A stretch of DNA of 22,222 bases from Desulfofustis sp. (GCA_029287755.1 JARFQM010000436.1:1-22222), one strand, 5' to 3'. Shown: positions 7,441 through 14,520, numbered from the stretch's first letter. The notes: generated by a model from the letters alone, not told the origin. A program made the numbers and translations.

Positions 7441-8490
7441 GTGGCCGCACTATGGTGCTGTTTCATCAGCAGAGTGGAACACGGCGATAATTTTACCAGT
7501 AAAAAACAGCAGAGAAAGAAACAATTTCAGCAACATAACCCCTTAATAACTCCCATGCTTGTCAGTTTTTTCAGTGCCCTTATCGGATGTTTAATCACCG
7601 GAGCCCAAAGCCTGCTCATCTATCTGCAGGGTGAGGGCGTCTGCTTCAACGACGGCTGTAAGGTCGTCTATTCACTGACCCTGGTCGACCCGCTCTACTT
7701 CAACCTGGCCGGCTTTTTCTATTTCCTGATCGCCGCACTCGGGCTGAGCCGGGCCCGGAAAGGCTCCAGCATCTGGGAGCGTTTCACCAGTTTGTGGCTG
7801 TTGTCAGGTCTGGCCGCCGAGGCGGTGCTGTTGGCCTTTCAGATCATCATCAGCCAGGCGCTTTGCTCCTATTGTCTGGTCATTCTGGCCCTCGTCGTCC
7901 TGGCCAACCTGTTCATGGGACTCAAGCAGACGTTCAAGGGCATTTTCATTTTCTCGGCGGTGATAATCGCCAGCTTCAGCCTCGACTACCAGGGCGGCGC
8001 GGTACAGCCGCAGCCGCTGGAACTGGGGACCATGGCCCGCTATCAGCCGGATAATTTCAATAAACGATTCTACCTGTTCGTCTCTTCGAGCTGTCCCCAT
8101 TGCCAAGCGGTACTCACCAGCCTGGAACAGAGCACGGCCTGTGCCGTCGATTTCAATCCGGTCGACCGCTATGACGGTTTTTCCTATCCCGGCGCCGAGA
8201 TGGTCGCCGGCTACCGCCCCAAGGTCAACCTGAGATTTCTGAAAAGGCTGGGGATCATGGAAGTGCCGGTGCTGTTCCATCAAGAGGGGGCGGCGATGAC
8301 AGTGATCCGAGGGGAACAGGCCATTCAAGCCTATATCGACCAGCAATGCCGGCCCTCACTGCCGCAGGTTGGCCTGCAGAGTTCCGAGCAGCTGTCGAGC
8401 AACTACTCGCTGCCGCTGACCAGCGAAGAGAATGCCTGTACTGTAGAAGAGGAGTGTGAGGAGACGAAGGGGCAGAGTTCACTGCAGTGA
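7441..8490 (+). CDS. Vitamin K epoxide reductase (VKOR) fused to a thioredoxin-like domain
   Basis: A 349-residue protein from the GTG at 7441. The VKOR domain (about 39-185) has four or five membrane helices, the loop cysteines in GVCFNDGCKVVYS (C68, C73) and the active-site CSYC (C142, C145). A periplasmic thioredoxin-like domain follows, with FVSSSCPHCQAV (C218, C221) and the cis-proline region MEVPVLF. Such fusions act as self-contained disulfide-forming systems: VKOR passes electrons from the Trx domain to quinone, replacing DsbB/DsbA. A cysteine-containing acidic tail (ACTVEEECEE) ends the protein. The start is uncertain. The ATG at 7555 begins directly at helix 1 but would lose the lysine-rich cytoplasmic segment, and neither start has a clear ribosome binding site. 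The gene is convergent with selD. Confidence 0.9.
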   Translation: MAALWCCFISRVEHGDNFTSKKQQRKKQFQQHNPLITPMLVSFFSALIGCLITGAQSLLIYLQGEGVCFNDGCKVVYSLTLVDPLYFNLAGFFYFLIAALGLSRARKGSSIWERFTSLWLLSGLAAEAVLLAFQIIISQALCSYCLVILALVVLANLFMGLKQTFKGIFIFSAVIIASFSLDYQGGAVQPQPLELGTMARYQPDNFNKRFYLFVSSSCPHCQAVLTSLEQSTACAVDFNPVDRYDGFSYPGAEMVAGYRPKVNLRFLKRLGIMEVPVLFHQEGAAMTVIRGEQAIQAYIDQQCRPSLPQVGLQSSEQLSSNYSLPLTSEENACTVEEECEETKGQSSLQ

Positions 8491-8516
8491 GAAGTGTCTT
8501 CTCTCAATGCCATAAG

Positions 8517-9578
8517 TCAGGCAATTATGAGTCCGGGTTTGTCGTCCCCGCTAAGTACCTCGCCGATGATTGCCGCGGCCGGGGTCGGTACCTGCTGCAG
8601 CTCGCTGACCAGCTCCGCCGCCTGCTCGGCAGGCAGGGCCGCCAGCAGGCCGCCGCTGGTTTGTGGATCGAGAATCATTTCTTTCTGTGAGGCGGTAAAC
8701 TCGTTTTCATACTCCAGGTAGGCGCCAATCAGTTTTTCATTGTGGCGGTTGACCCCGGTGCTCATGCCCTTCTCATACATGGCGAGCGCTTCATCGAACA
8801 AGGGCAGCTCGTCCATCTTTATCCGCAGCCTCACCCCGGACCCCTTGGCCATTTCCAGAGCGTGGCCGCCAAGGCCGAAACCGGTCACGTCGGTAACCGC
8901 ATGGATCTCATATTTTTTCATGATTTCAGCCGCTTCCCTGTTCAGGTGGATCAGGGCCTCGACGCAGCGCCGCAGCGCCGACTCGCTGACCCAACGCTTG
9001 AGGTTGGCGTTGAACAGCACCCCGCTGCCCAGCGGCTTAGTCAGTACCAGGGCGTCGCCCTGGCGGGCGCCGGTGTTGGTCCAGAATTTTTCGGGATGGA
9101 CCAGGCCGAGCACCGACAGGCCGAACTTTGGTTCGTCGTCCTCCACCGAATGACCGCCGGCCAGCACCGCGCCGGCTTCGGTGATCTTGTTCAGGGCACC
9201 GGCAATGATCTGCTCGAGATCCTCGTGCGGTAAAATTTTCGAGGGGAAGCAGAGAAGATTGAGGCAGACCTTCGGCTCTCCGCCCATGGCGTAGACATCG
9301 CTGATGGCGTTGGCGGCGGCGATCTGGCCGAAGACATAAGGATCGTTCACCGGCGGTGTGATGAAATCGGCCGTGGCCACCAGGGCCAGGTCATCGCTGA
9401 TCCGGTAAATCCCCGCGTCATCACTGGTGTTGTAGCCCACCAGCAGGTTTTTATCCTGCGACTGGGGAAGACTGTTGAGAAGCGCTCCGAGCCCGACCGG
9501 GTCGACTTTGGCCGCTCAGCCGCAGGTCTTCGACAGGTTCTGCAGGGTCGGTTTTCTGAAATATTTGAGTATGGACAT
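8517..9578 (-). CDS. selD: Selenide, water dikinase (selenophosphate synthetase), selenocysteine-containing
   Basis: SelD makes selenophosphate from selenide and ATP, the selenium donor for selenocysteine and for 2-selenouridine in tRNA. The frame runs 353 residues from the ATG at 9578 only if the TGA at 9518-9516 is read as Sec. The N-terminus reads MSILKYFRKP, then LSKTCG-U-AAKVDPVG. U21 aligns with the catalytic Cys17 of E. coli SelD and K24 with its Lys20. After it come DDAGIYRISDDLALVATADF, the DVYAMGG motif, AVLAGGHS, TDVTGFGLGGHALEM and MILDPQTSGGLL, all SelD landmarks. Automated calls would start at the GTG at 9440 and lose the catalytic residue. A hairpin with a GGUC loop sits where a bacterial SECIS should be. 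The upstream context is only a weak AGGCAG ribosome binding site. Confidence 0.93.
9481..9518 (-). promoter_or_regulatory. UGA selenocysteine codon and candidate bacterial SECIS hairpin of selD
   Basis: The UGA occupies 9518-9516. Downstream on the mRNA, CCC (9501-9499) and GGG (9494-9492) flank the loop GGUC (9498-9495), with the first loop G 18 bases after the UGA. A longer stem can form from GAGC and CC near the UGA with GG and GCUC at 9493-9489. Bacterial SECIS elements recognised by SelB need a short apical loop with an early G at roughly 16-37 bases from the UGA, so position and loop fit. I folded this by eye, so the exact pairing is uncertain. Confidence 0.6.
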
Positions 9579-9593
9579 GGCTGCCTGTTTAGG

Positions 9594-9639
9594 TGACCCA
9601 CTGCTGAATTTCTGCACGTACACATTGAGCAGTGGGTCA
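9594..9639. repeat. Perfect 12-bp inverted repeat in the selD leader
   Basis: TGACCCACTGCT (9594-9605) and AGCAGTGGGTCA (9628-9639) are exact reverse complements with a 22-base spacer. On the selD strand the hairpin ends 15 bases before the start codon, so it would fold beside the ribosome binding site. It could be a translational control element, an operator, or part of a degenerate mobile repeat. No T-run follows, so a terminator is less likely. Confidence 0.7.
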
Positions 9640-9658
9640 ACATTTCTCGTCTGGGTGC

Positions 9659-9684
9659 GGGGAAATAATAAGTATTGTGTCCCC
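9659..9684. repeat. Degenerate copy of the REP-like repeat
   Basis: GGGGAAATAATA (9659-9670) and TATTGTGTCCCC (9673-9684) form an imperfect inverted repeat (10 of 12 matches). GTATTGTGTCCCC at 9672-9684 is identical, in inverse orientation, to 13 bases of the long repeat at 2961-2973. This indicates a dispersed family with at least two members in the window. Confidence 0.6.
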
Positions 9685-9743
9685 TCGTGCAATGTCGCGT
9701 CAAATACCGTTTTCCTATGGGTTGGCCCGCACCGATACCGCAC

Positions 9744-9767
9744 CCCTATAGTCGACCCTATAGTGGA
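9744..9767. repeat. Tandem 12-bp direct repeat
   Basis: CCCTATAGTCGA (9744-9755) is followed at once by CCCTATAGTGGA (9756-9767), 11 of 12 bases identical. Each unit contains TATAGT, a -10-like hexamer, about 80-95 bases before the pirin start, so the repeat could form part of the pirin promoter or a paired operator. I see no good -35 for either copy. Confidence 0.6.
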
Positions 9768-9844
9768 CCTGGCAGGCACGCCGCCCCCATGGTACAATAG
9801 TGTGCCGTAGACCTCGTTACTCACCCCCAGCCAGAGGAGCAGTC

Positions 9845-10678
9845 ATGGAACGAAACGCCGCCAGGATCATATCGGCCAGCCCGGTGCTTGAAGGAGCCGG
9901 CGTGCACCTTAACCGGGTCTTCGGATTTTCCGAGGTCGAGCTCTTCGATCCCTTTCTGCTGCTCGACGATTTTCGCTCTGAAACCCCCGCCCACTATCTC
10001 AAGGGATTTCCCTGGCACCCGCATCGGGGCATCGAGACCATCACCTACATGCTCCAAGGCGATGTCGAGCACGGCGACAGTCTGGGCAACAGCGGCACCA
10101 TCTCCTCGGGCGATGTGCAGTGGATGACCGCCGGCAGCGGCATCGTCCACCAGGAAATGCCCAAGGGAGATGAGAAAGGCGTCATGCACGGCTTTCAGCT
10201 CTGGGCCAACCTGCCGGCCGCACACAAGATGACGGCGCCGCGCTACCAGGAGATCAAGGCCGCCCAGATTCCCGAGATCAACGTCGACGGGGCCCGCATC
10301 AAGGTCATCGCCGGCCGGTGCGAGGGCGCCCGGGGGCCGGTGAGCGACATTTTCACCGATCCCGAATACCTCGATGTTACCCTGCCGGGCAACGGCCGAT
10401 TCCAGCGCCGGATACCGGCCAGCCACAAGGTGCTGCTCTATACCATCGGCGGCAGCGGCGCAACGGCCTCGGCTGATGTTCACAACCGGCAGCTGGCGCT
10501 GTACGGGCCGGGCGACGAGATTTCGGTGAGCGCGGGTCCGGCGGGGATGCGCTTTCTGCTGCTGTCCGGCAAACCACTGGGCGAACCGATCGCCTGGCGC
10601 GGCCCCATCGTCATGAACACCGAGGAAGAGCTGGAGACCGCCTTGCGCGAATATCGGGAAGGGAATTTTATCAAGTAG
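9845..10678 (+). CDS. Pirin family protein
   Basis: A 277-residue bicupin of the pirin family. The N-terminal cupin carries the metal ligands in the family pattern: FPWHPHRGIETITYML (H58, H60) and GSGIVHQEMP (H102, E104), preceded by DPFLLLDDF. The C-terminal cupin (about 165-270) ends with a typical tail (TEEELETALREYREGNF). Bacterial pirins bind Fe or another metal; some have quercetinase activity and others modulate metabolic enzymes, so the actual substrate is unknown. The ATG at 9845 is preceded by CCAGAGGAGCAGTC, a strong ribosome binding site, so the frame upstream to 9800 is not used. The gene lies alone, divergent from selD and convergent with selU, between two selenium genes. Confidence 0.93.
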   Translation: MERNAARIISASPVLEGAGVHLNRVFGFSEVELFDPFLLLDDFRSETPAHYLKGFPWHPHRGIETITYMLQGDVEHGDSLGNSGTISSGDVQWMTAGSGIVHQEMPKGDEKGVMHGFQLWANLPAAHKMTAPRYQEIKAAQIPEINVDGARIKVIAGRCEGARGPVSDIFTDPEYLDVTLPGNGRFQRRIPASHKVLLYTIGGSGATASADVHNRQLALYGPGDEISVSAGPAGMRFLLLSGKPLGEPIAWRGPIVMNTEEELETALREYREGNFIK

Positions 10679-10701
10679 TTCTCCGTAAGGGCCGGGGTTG
10701 C

Positions 10702-11814
10702 TCAGTTGCCCAGGGACCTGAGGTATTGGCGGATGACGCTTTCCCTGCCGGCCAGCACCGGGGCCTTGCCCCGTTTCTGCAGCTGGTAGTCGTACATCGG
10801 ATCGTAATAGTGGCGCAGCAGCAGCCTGATCCAGTGTTTGTGGGCCTGCGGATCGCCGTTCTCCTCCTGGTGATAGCAGCCCGATTCGAGCAGCGCCTGC
10901 ACTTCTTCGAACCTGGCGGCGCCGAGACGCTTGGCAATGCGCCCCAGGTTGCGGCTCATCTCCCGGAACCAGTGCCACATCCGCTGGACCGCATCGGACT
11001 GGCCGGCGAGCTCCCCGCTCCGCTTCTGGGCCTCGATCACATACTCCTGGAAGATATTTTCAACCCGTTCTTCGAAATCGATTTCCACCACCACCAGGTC
11101 GCCGGAATTGAAGAATTCCGAGAGCTCCTTGGGCAGAAATCGTTTGCCCACATGCCGCCCCTCGTCCTCGAGCAGCAGGTGGGAATGACCGGCGCTGCCG
11201 TGTCTGATCAGGGCTGCCGCGAGACGGTTCTCAAAATCGGCCTGACCGGGCTGGGGGGTGGTGAACCGACCGAAGGTCGACCCCCGGTGATTGGCCAGGG
11301 CCTCGAGATCGATGGCGTTGGCCAGGGTGTTGAGCAGCCGGGTTTTCCCCGACCCGGTCCGGCCGCCCACGACCACCGGTCTGCTGGTAATGGTGGCGGG
11401 GTCGAGGCGACTCAGCAAAAAGGTGCGCATGGCCTTGTAGCCGCCCTCAATCCGGCTCACCTGGGTGCCGCTGCTCTGAGATATCCAGCGCGCGGCTGTT
11501 GCCGATCGCATACCGCCCCGGGCACAGTAGACTATGGTGTCCGGATAGCGCTGCAGATAGGCGCACCAGATCTCGCTAAGCATGTGCCGCTTGGCTTCGT
11601 CCACCAGGTTGTCCGCCACCCTGAAAGCCTCTTCCTTGCCCTGTGTGCGATAGGTGAGACCGACTTGGTGACGCTCCTGGTCGTCGAGCAGAGGAATGTT
11701 CACCGCAGAAGGGATGGCGCCGGCCTTGAACTCCACCGGAGAGCGCACGTCGATCAGCGGAATCGCGCCGGCGATGATCTCTTCAAAGGCTGCGGTGGAT
11801 CGATCGGAATACAT
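10702..11814 (-). CDS. selU: tRNA 2-selenouridine synthase
   Basis: A 370-residue protein (SelU/MnmH/YbbB). It converts 2-thiouridine at the wobble base of Lys, Glu and Gln tRNAs to 2-selenouridine through a geranylated intermediate, using selenophosphate from SelD. The N-terminal rhodanese domain has PLIDVRSPVEF (19-29) and the catalytic loop IVYCARGGMRS. Its cysteine is residue 97, the same number as the essential Cys97 of E. coli SelU. The C-terminal half has a P-loop, GGRTGSGKT (150-158). The start at 11814 is preceded by AGAGGTACAG, a good ribosome binding site; the frame is open to 11886 but without a better signal. The gene is about 1.1 kb from selD on the same strand, separated by the oppositely oriented pirin gene. 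Confidence 0.95.
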   Translation of the reverse strand: MYSDRSTAAFEEIIAGAIPLIDVRSPVEFKAGAIPSAVNIPLLDDQERHQVGLTYRTQGKEEAFRVADNLVDEAKRHMLSEIWCAYLQRYPDTIVYCARGGMRSATAARWISQSSGTQVSRIEGGYKAMRTFLLSRLDPATITSRPVVVGGRTGSGKTRLLNTLANAIDLEALANHRGSTFGRFTTPQPGQADFENRLAAALIRHGSAGHSHLLLEDEGRHVGKRFLPKELSEFFNSGDLVVVEIDFEERVENIFQEYVIEAQKRSGELAGQSDAVQRMWHWFREMSRNLGRIAKRLGAARFEEVQALLESGCYHQEENGDPQAHKHWIRLLLRHYYDPMYDYQLQKRGKAPVLAGRESVIRQYLRSLGN

Positions 11815-11989
11815 CTGTACCTCTGCTCTGTGGTGTTCGCTCTCGTTACGGGTGCAAGAAAATGGTGTGTACCACGCTTCAGACATAGCACGCCGGTCGG
11901 TGTCAGGTCAAATAAAGGCAGCGGTCCAGGGCTTACTTTTCTGCCGGCGCCTGGCGGCAGCCAGAATGCAAAACAACAGTTTTCTCCAC

Positions 11990-12018
11990 ATGAAAAGCTG
12001 CTCCGGTTCGGGTATAGT
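11990..12018 (+). promoter_or_regulatory. Candidate sigma-70-type promoter of rubrerythrin
   Basis: ATGAAA (11990-11995) and TATAGT (12013-12018) are separated by 17 bases, which gives a transcription start near 12025, about 60 bases before the rubrerythrin ATG. The predicted start falls inside the Fur/PerR-like box at 12024-12037, as expected for a repressed promoter. Found by eye; the -35 is only a moderate match. Confidence 0.45.
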
Positions 12019-12023
12019 GGATC

Positions 12024-12037
12024 GATAATAATTATTG
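12024..12037. promoter_or_regulatory. Fur/PerR-like operator before rubrerythrin
   Basis: GATAATAATTATTG contains the 10-bp perfect palindrome AATAATTATT and resembles Fur-superfamily sites (GATAATGATTATC-like). The same 14 bases occur at 18683-18696 before the glycyl-radical activase. Rubrerythrin is a known PerR target in several anaerobes, so peroxide or iron control is plausible. Confidence 0.55.
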
Positions 12038-12084
12038 CCGCGATCAACGCATCACCCAATTAACCACAACAAAGGAGGTTTATC

Positions 12085-12585
12085 ATGGCCACAACAACAG
12101 AAAATCTAAGTGAAGCATTTGCCGGCGAAAGTCAGGCCTTCCAGAAATACAGCGCCTTTGCCAAAAAGGCCGAGAAAGACGGCTTTGCCAATATCGCCAA
12201 ACTCTTCGCCACCACCGCCCAGGCCGAGAAAATCCATGCCGAGGGACATCTGCGGGCACTCGACGCCATCGCTTCCACCGCCGAGAATTTGCAGGCTGCG
12301 ATTAACGGTGAAACTTACGAGTACACCGAGATGTATCCGCCCATGGCAGATTTGGCCTCAGAGGAGGGGCACAAGGCCAAGACCATGTTCCGTTTCGCCC
12401 TGGACGCCGAAAAGGTACATGCCGAAATCTACAAAAAGGCGCTTGAAGCAGTCCAGAAGGGTGTCGACCTGGAGGTGAGCGAGTTCTATCTCTGCCCCAT
12501 CTGCGGCTATATCGAGCTGGGCAAGCCCACCGAGAACTGTCCGGTGTGCTCGGCCCTGCCGAAAGTATTCACCATCGTCGCCTGA
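12085..12585 (+). CDS. rbr: Rubrerythrin
   Basis: A 166-residue non-haem iron protein that reduces hydrogen peroxide in the cytoplasm of anaerobes. The N-terminal four-helix di-iron domain supplies carboxylate and histidine ligands: E15 in AGESQAF, E48 and H51 in AEKIHAEGH, glutamates in LASEEGHKAK, and E109 and H112 in DAEKVHAEIY. The C-terminal rubredoxin-like domain has CPICGY (C137, C140) and CPVCSA (C152, C155), binding the FeS4 iron that feeds electrons to the di-iron site. This is a short form with the usual domain order. The start ATG follows AAAGGAGGTTTATC, one of the strongest ribosome binding sites in the window, which suggests high expression. It is monocistronic, with a Fur/PerR-like box upstream and a hairpin downstream. 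Confidence 0.97.
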   Translation: MATTTENLSEAFAGESQAFQKYSAFAKKAEKDGFANIAKLFATTAQAEKIHAEGHLRALDAIASTAENLQAAINGETYEYTEMYPPMADLASEEGHKAKTMFRFALDAEKVHAEIYKKALEAVQKGVDLEVSEFYLCPICGYIELGKPTENCPVCSALPKVFTIVA

Positions 12586-12596
12586 TCAGCTTCATC

Positions 12597-12630
12597 TCGA
12601 TGTATCGGGGAGCACTCCCCGATACATCGA
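12597..12630 (+). terminator. Strong hairpin after rubrerythrin, probable terminator
   Basis: Perfect 16-bp inverted repeat (12597-12612 and 12615-12630) with a two-base centre, starting 12 bases after the rubrerythrin stop. A short T-rich run, ATTTTTCTTT, begins about nine bases after the stem rather than directly at its foot. Intrinsic termination may therefore be imperfect, and the hairpin could also stabilise the 3' end. Confidence 0.65.
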
Positions 12631-12660
12631 AGGGACCTCATTTTTCTTTGGGTCGATATC

Positions 12661-13452
12661 GTGTCTGCCAGGGAAGATGATCATCTCCGTATTTCTCTCC
12701 ACGGGGACTTGAAAGACCTGCTCCATCGACGGTACCGGCAGGATGCGCTGCTTCACTACCCGCTGTCGCGCAGCGCCTCGATCAAGGACATCCTCGAGGC
12801 CGTGGGCATCCCCCATACTGAAATAGGGGCCATTTATAAGGGAGCCCTGCAGCTTGCTTTCAATTATTTACCGCTCCCCGGCGACCAGCTTGAAATTTAC
12901 GGCGTCACGGCGGGTCCGGCGGCTGCCGAACCCAGTGTGCTGCGCCCCCGGGCTCCCGGCGATTTCCGTTTCCTGGTCGATATCAACATCGCCCGGCTGG
13001 CTGGTCTGCTGCGGATGACAGGCTTCGACACCGTCTCGGTGCGAGACCTGCCCCACTCGTATTCCAAACGGGATATCGCCCGGGAGAGCCGCACTTCCGG
13101 CCGCATTCTTTTAAGCCGCGACAAGGAGCTGCTGAAACACCGGGAAGTGGCCTTCGGCAGACTCGTCCGCACCCAAGACCCGACTGCGCAATTATTTGAA
13201 ATAGTTGACTTTTACGGTTTACGTTCCCGCCTGGCACCGTTCAGCCGCTGTCTCAAGTGCAACGGCCTGCTCGTCCCGGTAGCCAAAGAAACTGTGGTGC
13301 ACCGACTCGAACCATTGACCAAAAGGTATTATCATAGTTTCAGGCAGTGCGGATCCTGCTCATCTATCTACTGGCGGGGCTCACACCATGAACGTATGCT
13401 CCAACTCCTCGAACCGGTCCTGACTGATGACAACTATAGACAAGACGACTAA
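12661..13452 (+). CDS. Mut7-C RNase-domain protein with N-terminal ubiquitin-like domain
   Basis: A 263-residue protein from the GTG at 12661. Residues about 8-85 fit the Ub-Mut7C ubiquitin-like fold (ISLHGDLKDLL...PLPGDQLEIYG). Residues about 102-245 fit the Mut7-C domain, a PIN-like predicted RNase. Conserved acidic positions are in FRFLVDINIARL (D107), KRDIARESR (D138) and ILLSRDKELL (D154). A zinc ribbon closes it with RCLKCNG (C197, C200) and QCGSC (C230, C233). The target RNA is unknown; the name comes from Caenorhabditis Mut-7, whose own nuclease domain is a different one. The gene starts 31 bases after the rubrerythrin hairpin, and its last 26 bases overlap the next gene. The ribosome binding site is weak and no in-frame ATG is nearby. 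Confidence 0.85.
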   Translation: MSAREDDHLRISLHGDLKDLLHRRYRQDALLHYPLSRSASIKDILEAVGIPHTEIGAIYKGALQLAFNYLPLPGDQLEIYGVTAGPAAAEPSVLRPRAPGDFRFLVDINIARLAGLLRMTGFDTVSVRDLPHSYSKRDIARESRTSGRILLSRDKELLKHREVAFGRLVRTQDPTAQLFEIVDFYGLRSRLAPFSRCLKCNGLLVPVAKETVVHRLEPLTKRYYHSFRQCGSCSSIYWRGSHHERMLQLLEPVLTDDNYRQDD

Positions 13453-13825
13453 GGCTAAGCTCATTTCACCGAGAATAGAGTCCATCGGCTGGGGCAGAAT
13501 GAAGATAGAGTCATTGGCCAGCGGCAAGGACTTCAAACTGTGGCCCGGAGGCGGCCGGCCCTGGGACTGGAAGGAAACGGGAACCGCACACTCCCCGGGC
13601 ATTCAGGTGAGAGATGTCGAAGAACTGGTGGAGCGCGGCTGTCAGACGGTGATCCTGGCCCGCGGCGTCTTCTCGCGCCTTAAAGTGACCGACGAGGCAC
13701 TGGCCTATCTGAACAGCCACGGCATCGAAACCATCGCCACCGACACCAAGCGTGCGGTCCAGATGTACCACGACTGCATCGACCGGGACATCGCCGTCGG
13801 CGGACTCTTTCACTCGACCTGCTGA
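13427..13825 (+). CDS. Mth938/AAMDC-domain protein (DUF498 family)
   Basis: A 132-residue protein of the Mth938-like family, named for the Methanothermobacter protein and human AAMDC. The family pattern is visible in SPRIESIGWGRMKIE (14-28), the central VILARGVFSRLKV, IETIATDTKRAVQMYH near 105-120, and the diagnostic C-terminal LFHSTC. The biochemical role of the family is not settled, so I assign none. The ATG at 13427 lies inside the 3' end of the Mut7-C gene (26-base overlap), so the two are likely translationally coupled and co-expressed. A later in-frame ATG (residue 25) would cut off the conserved first strand. Confidence 0.87.
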   Translation: MTTIDKTTKAKLISPRIESIGWGRMKIESLASGKDFKLWPGGGRPWDWKETGTAHSPGIQVRDVEELVERGCQTVILARGVFSRLKVTDEALAYLNSHGIETIATDTKRAVQMYHDCIDRDIAVGGLFHSTC

Positions 13826-13842
13826 GGCCTGATCGGCAGGGA

Positions 13843-14259
13843 TTACCTGCCCAGCAATCTGATGATCTCCAGGCTCGATACCACCCCGACCGGGTCCCCT
13901 TCAGCTCTCGAGACTACCAGGTGATTGACGCCGGCCTGATGCATCACCTTCAGCGCCGACAGTACATCCTGATCCTCATCGAGCTGGGCACAGGCGTTCT
14001 TGGTGGCCTCGGCGGAAATCAGTTCGCACTTGGTCATGAACGAGCTGATTTTGGTGTCCTGCAGATCATGGTGGTGGACGAGGCTGTGCATCACATCGGT
14101 GATGGTCACCAGACCGATCAGGACACCGCCCTGTCTGACCACCAGGGCCGAGGCGTTGTTTTTGGCCATGGCCTTGATCGCATCTCCCAGAGAATCGTCA
14201 AGGCCGATTTCGGGATAATTGCGGATGATCGCCTCTTTGATCTTACGGGTACTTTTCAT
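13843..14259 (-). CDS. Stand-alone tandem CBS-domain protein
   Basis: A 138-residue protein made of two CBS motifs (about 8-65 and 75-137) forming one Bateman module, which usually binds adenine nucleotides. Typical elements are ALVVRQGGVLIGLVTITDVMH in the first and VNHLVVSRAEGDPVGVVSSLEI in the second, with ISSFMT between them. No catalytic or DNA-binding domain is attached, so it probably acts as an energy or nucleotide sensor on a partner protein. The start at 14259 follows GGGAGGTCGGTC, a good ribosome binding site. It is convergent with the Mth938-domain gene (17-base gap) and divergent from the metal transporter operon. Confidence 0.93.
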   Translation of the reverse strand: MKSTRKIKEAIIRNYPEIGLDDSLGDAIKAMAKNNASALVVRQGGVLIGLVTITDVMHSLVHHHDLQDTKISSFMTKCELISAEATKNACAQLDEDQDVLSALKVMHQAGVNHLVVSRAEGDPVGVVSSLEIIRLLGR

Positions 14260-14490
14260 GACCGACCTCCCTGTAAATGCCTCTCGTTGTCCGGGCCAGT
14301 AGCAGCGTACCCGGCCGCTGATCCTGTCACGAAAAAGAACTCGGCTGCCCCTGTTTTGATTCGGCAGCTTCCTTCTCCTTTAAGCCTATCAATTGTCCAT
14401 CCGAGTTACAAGGGCTCGATAGGAGACAACCTGTCTGCCCCTCCGCGCCGCCGCAGCCTGTTCGACATTGCGGCAGGCACCTATATTTTG

Positions 14491-14518
14491 TTGAAATCTA
14501 TGCACAAGTGTTTATCCT
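14491..14518 (+). promoter_or_regulatory. Candidate promoter of the metal ABC transporter operon
   Basis: TTGAAA (14491-14496) and TATCCT (14513-14518) are separated by 16 bases in an AT-rich stretch, giving a start near 14525 and a leader of about 60 bases before the binding-protein gene. Found by eye and only moderately close to consensus. Confidence 0.4.
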
Positions 14519-14520
14519 TT

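Noticed and set aside
8489..8503. Small hairpin GAGAAG/CTTCTC between VKOR and selD as a terminator
   Set aside because: Only a six-base stem with no T-run; it may be a transcript end, but the evidence is too weak to list.
8517..9440. selD starting at the GTG at 9440
   Set aside because: This drops the conserved N-terminus and catalytic residue; the UGA read-through frame restores both.
10726..12063. A 445-codon plus-strand open frame over selU
   Set aside because: Antisense shadow of selU, which has Cys97 and a P-loop on the other strand; no ribosome binding site or family match.
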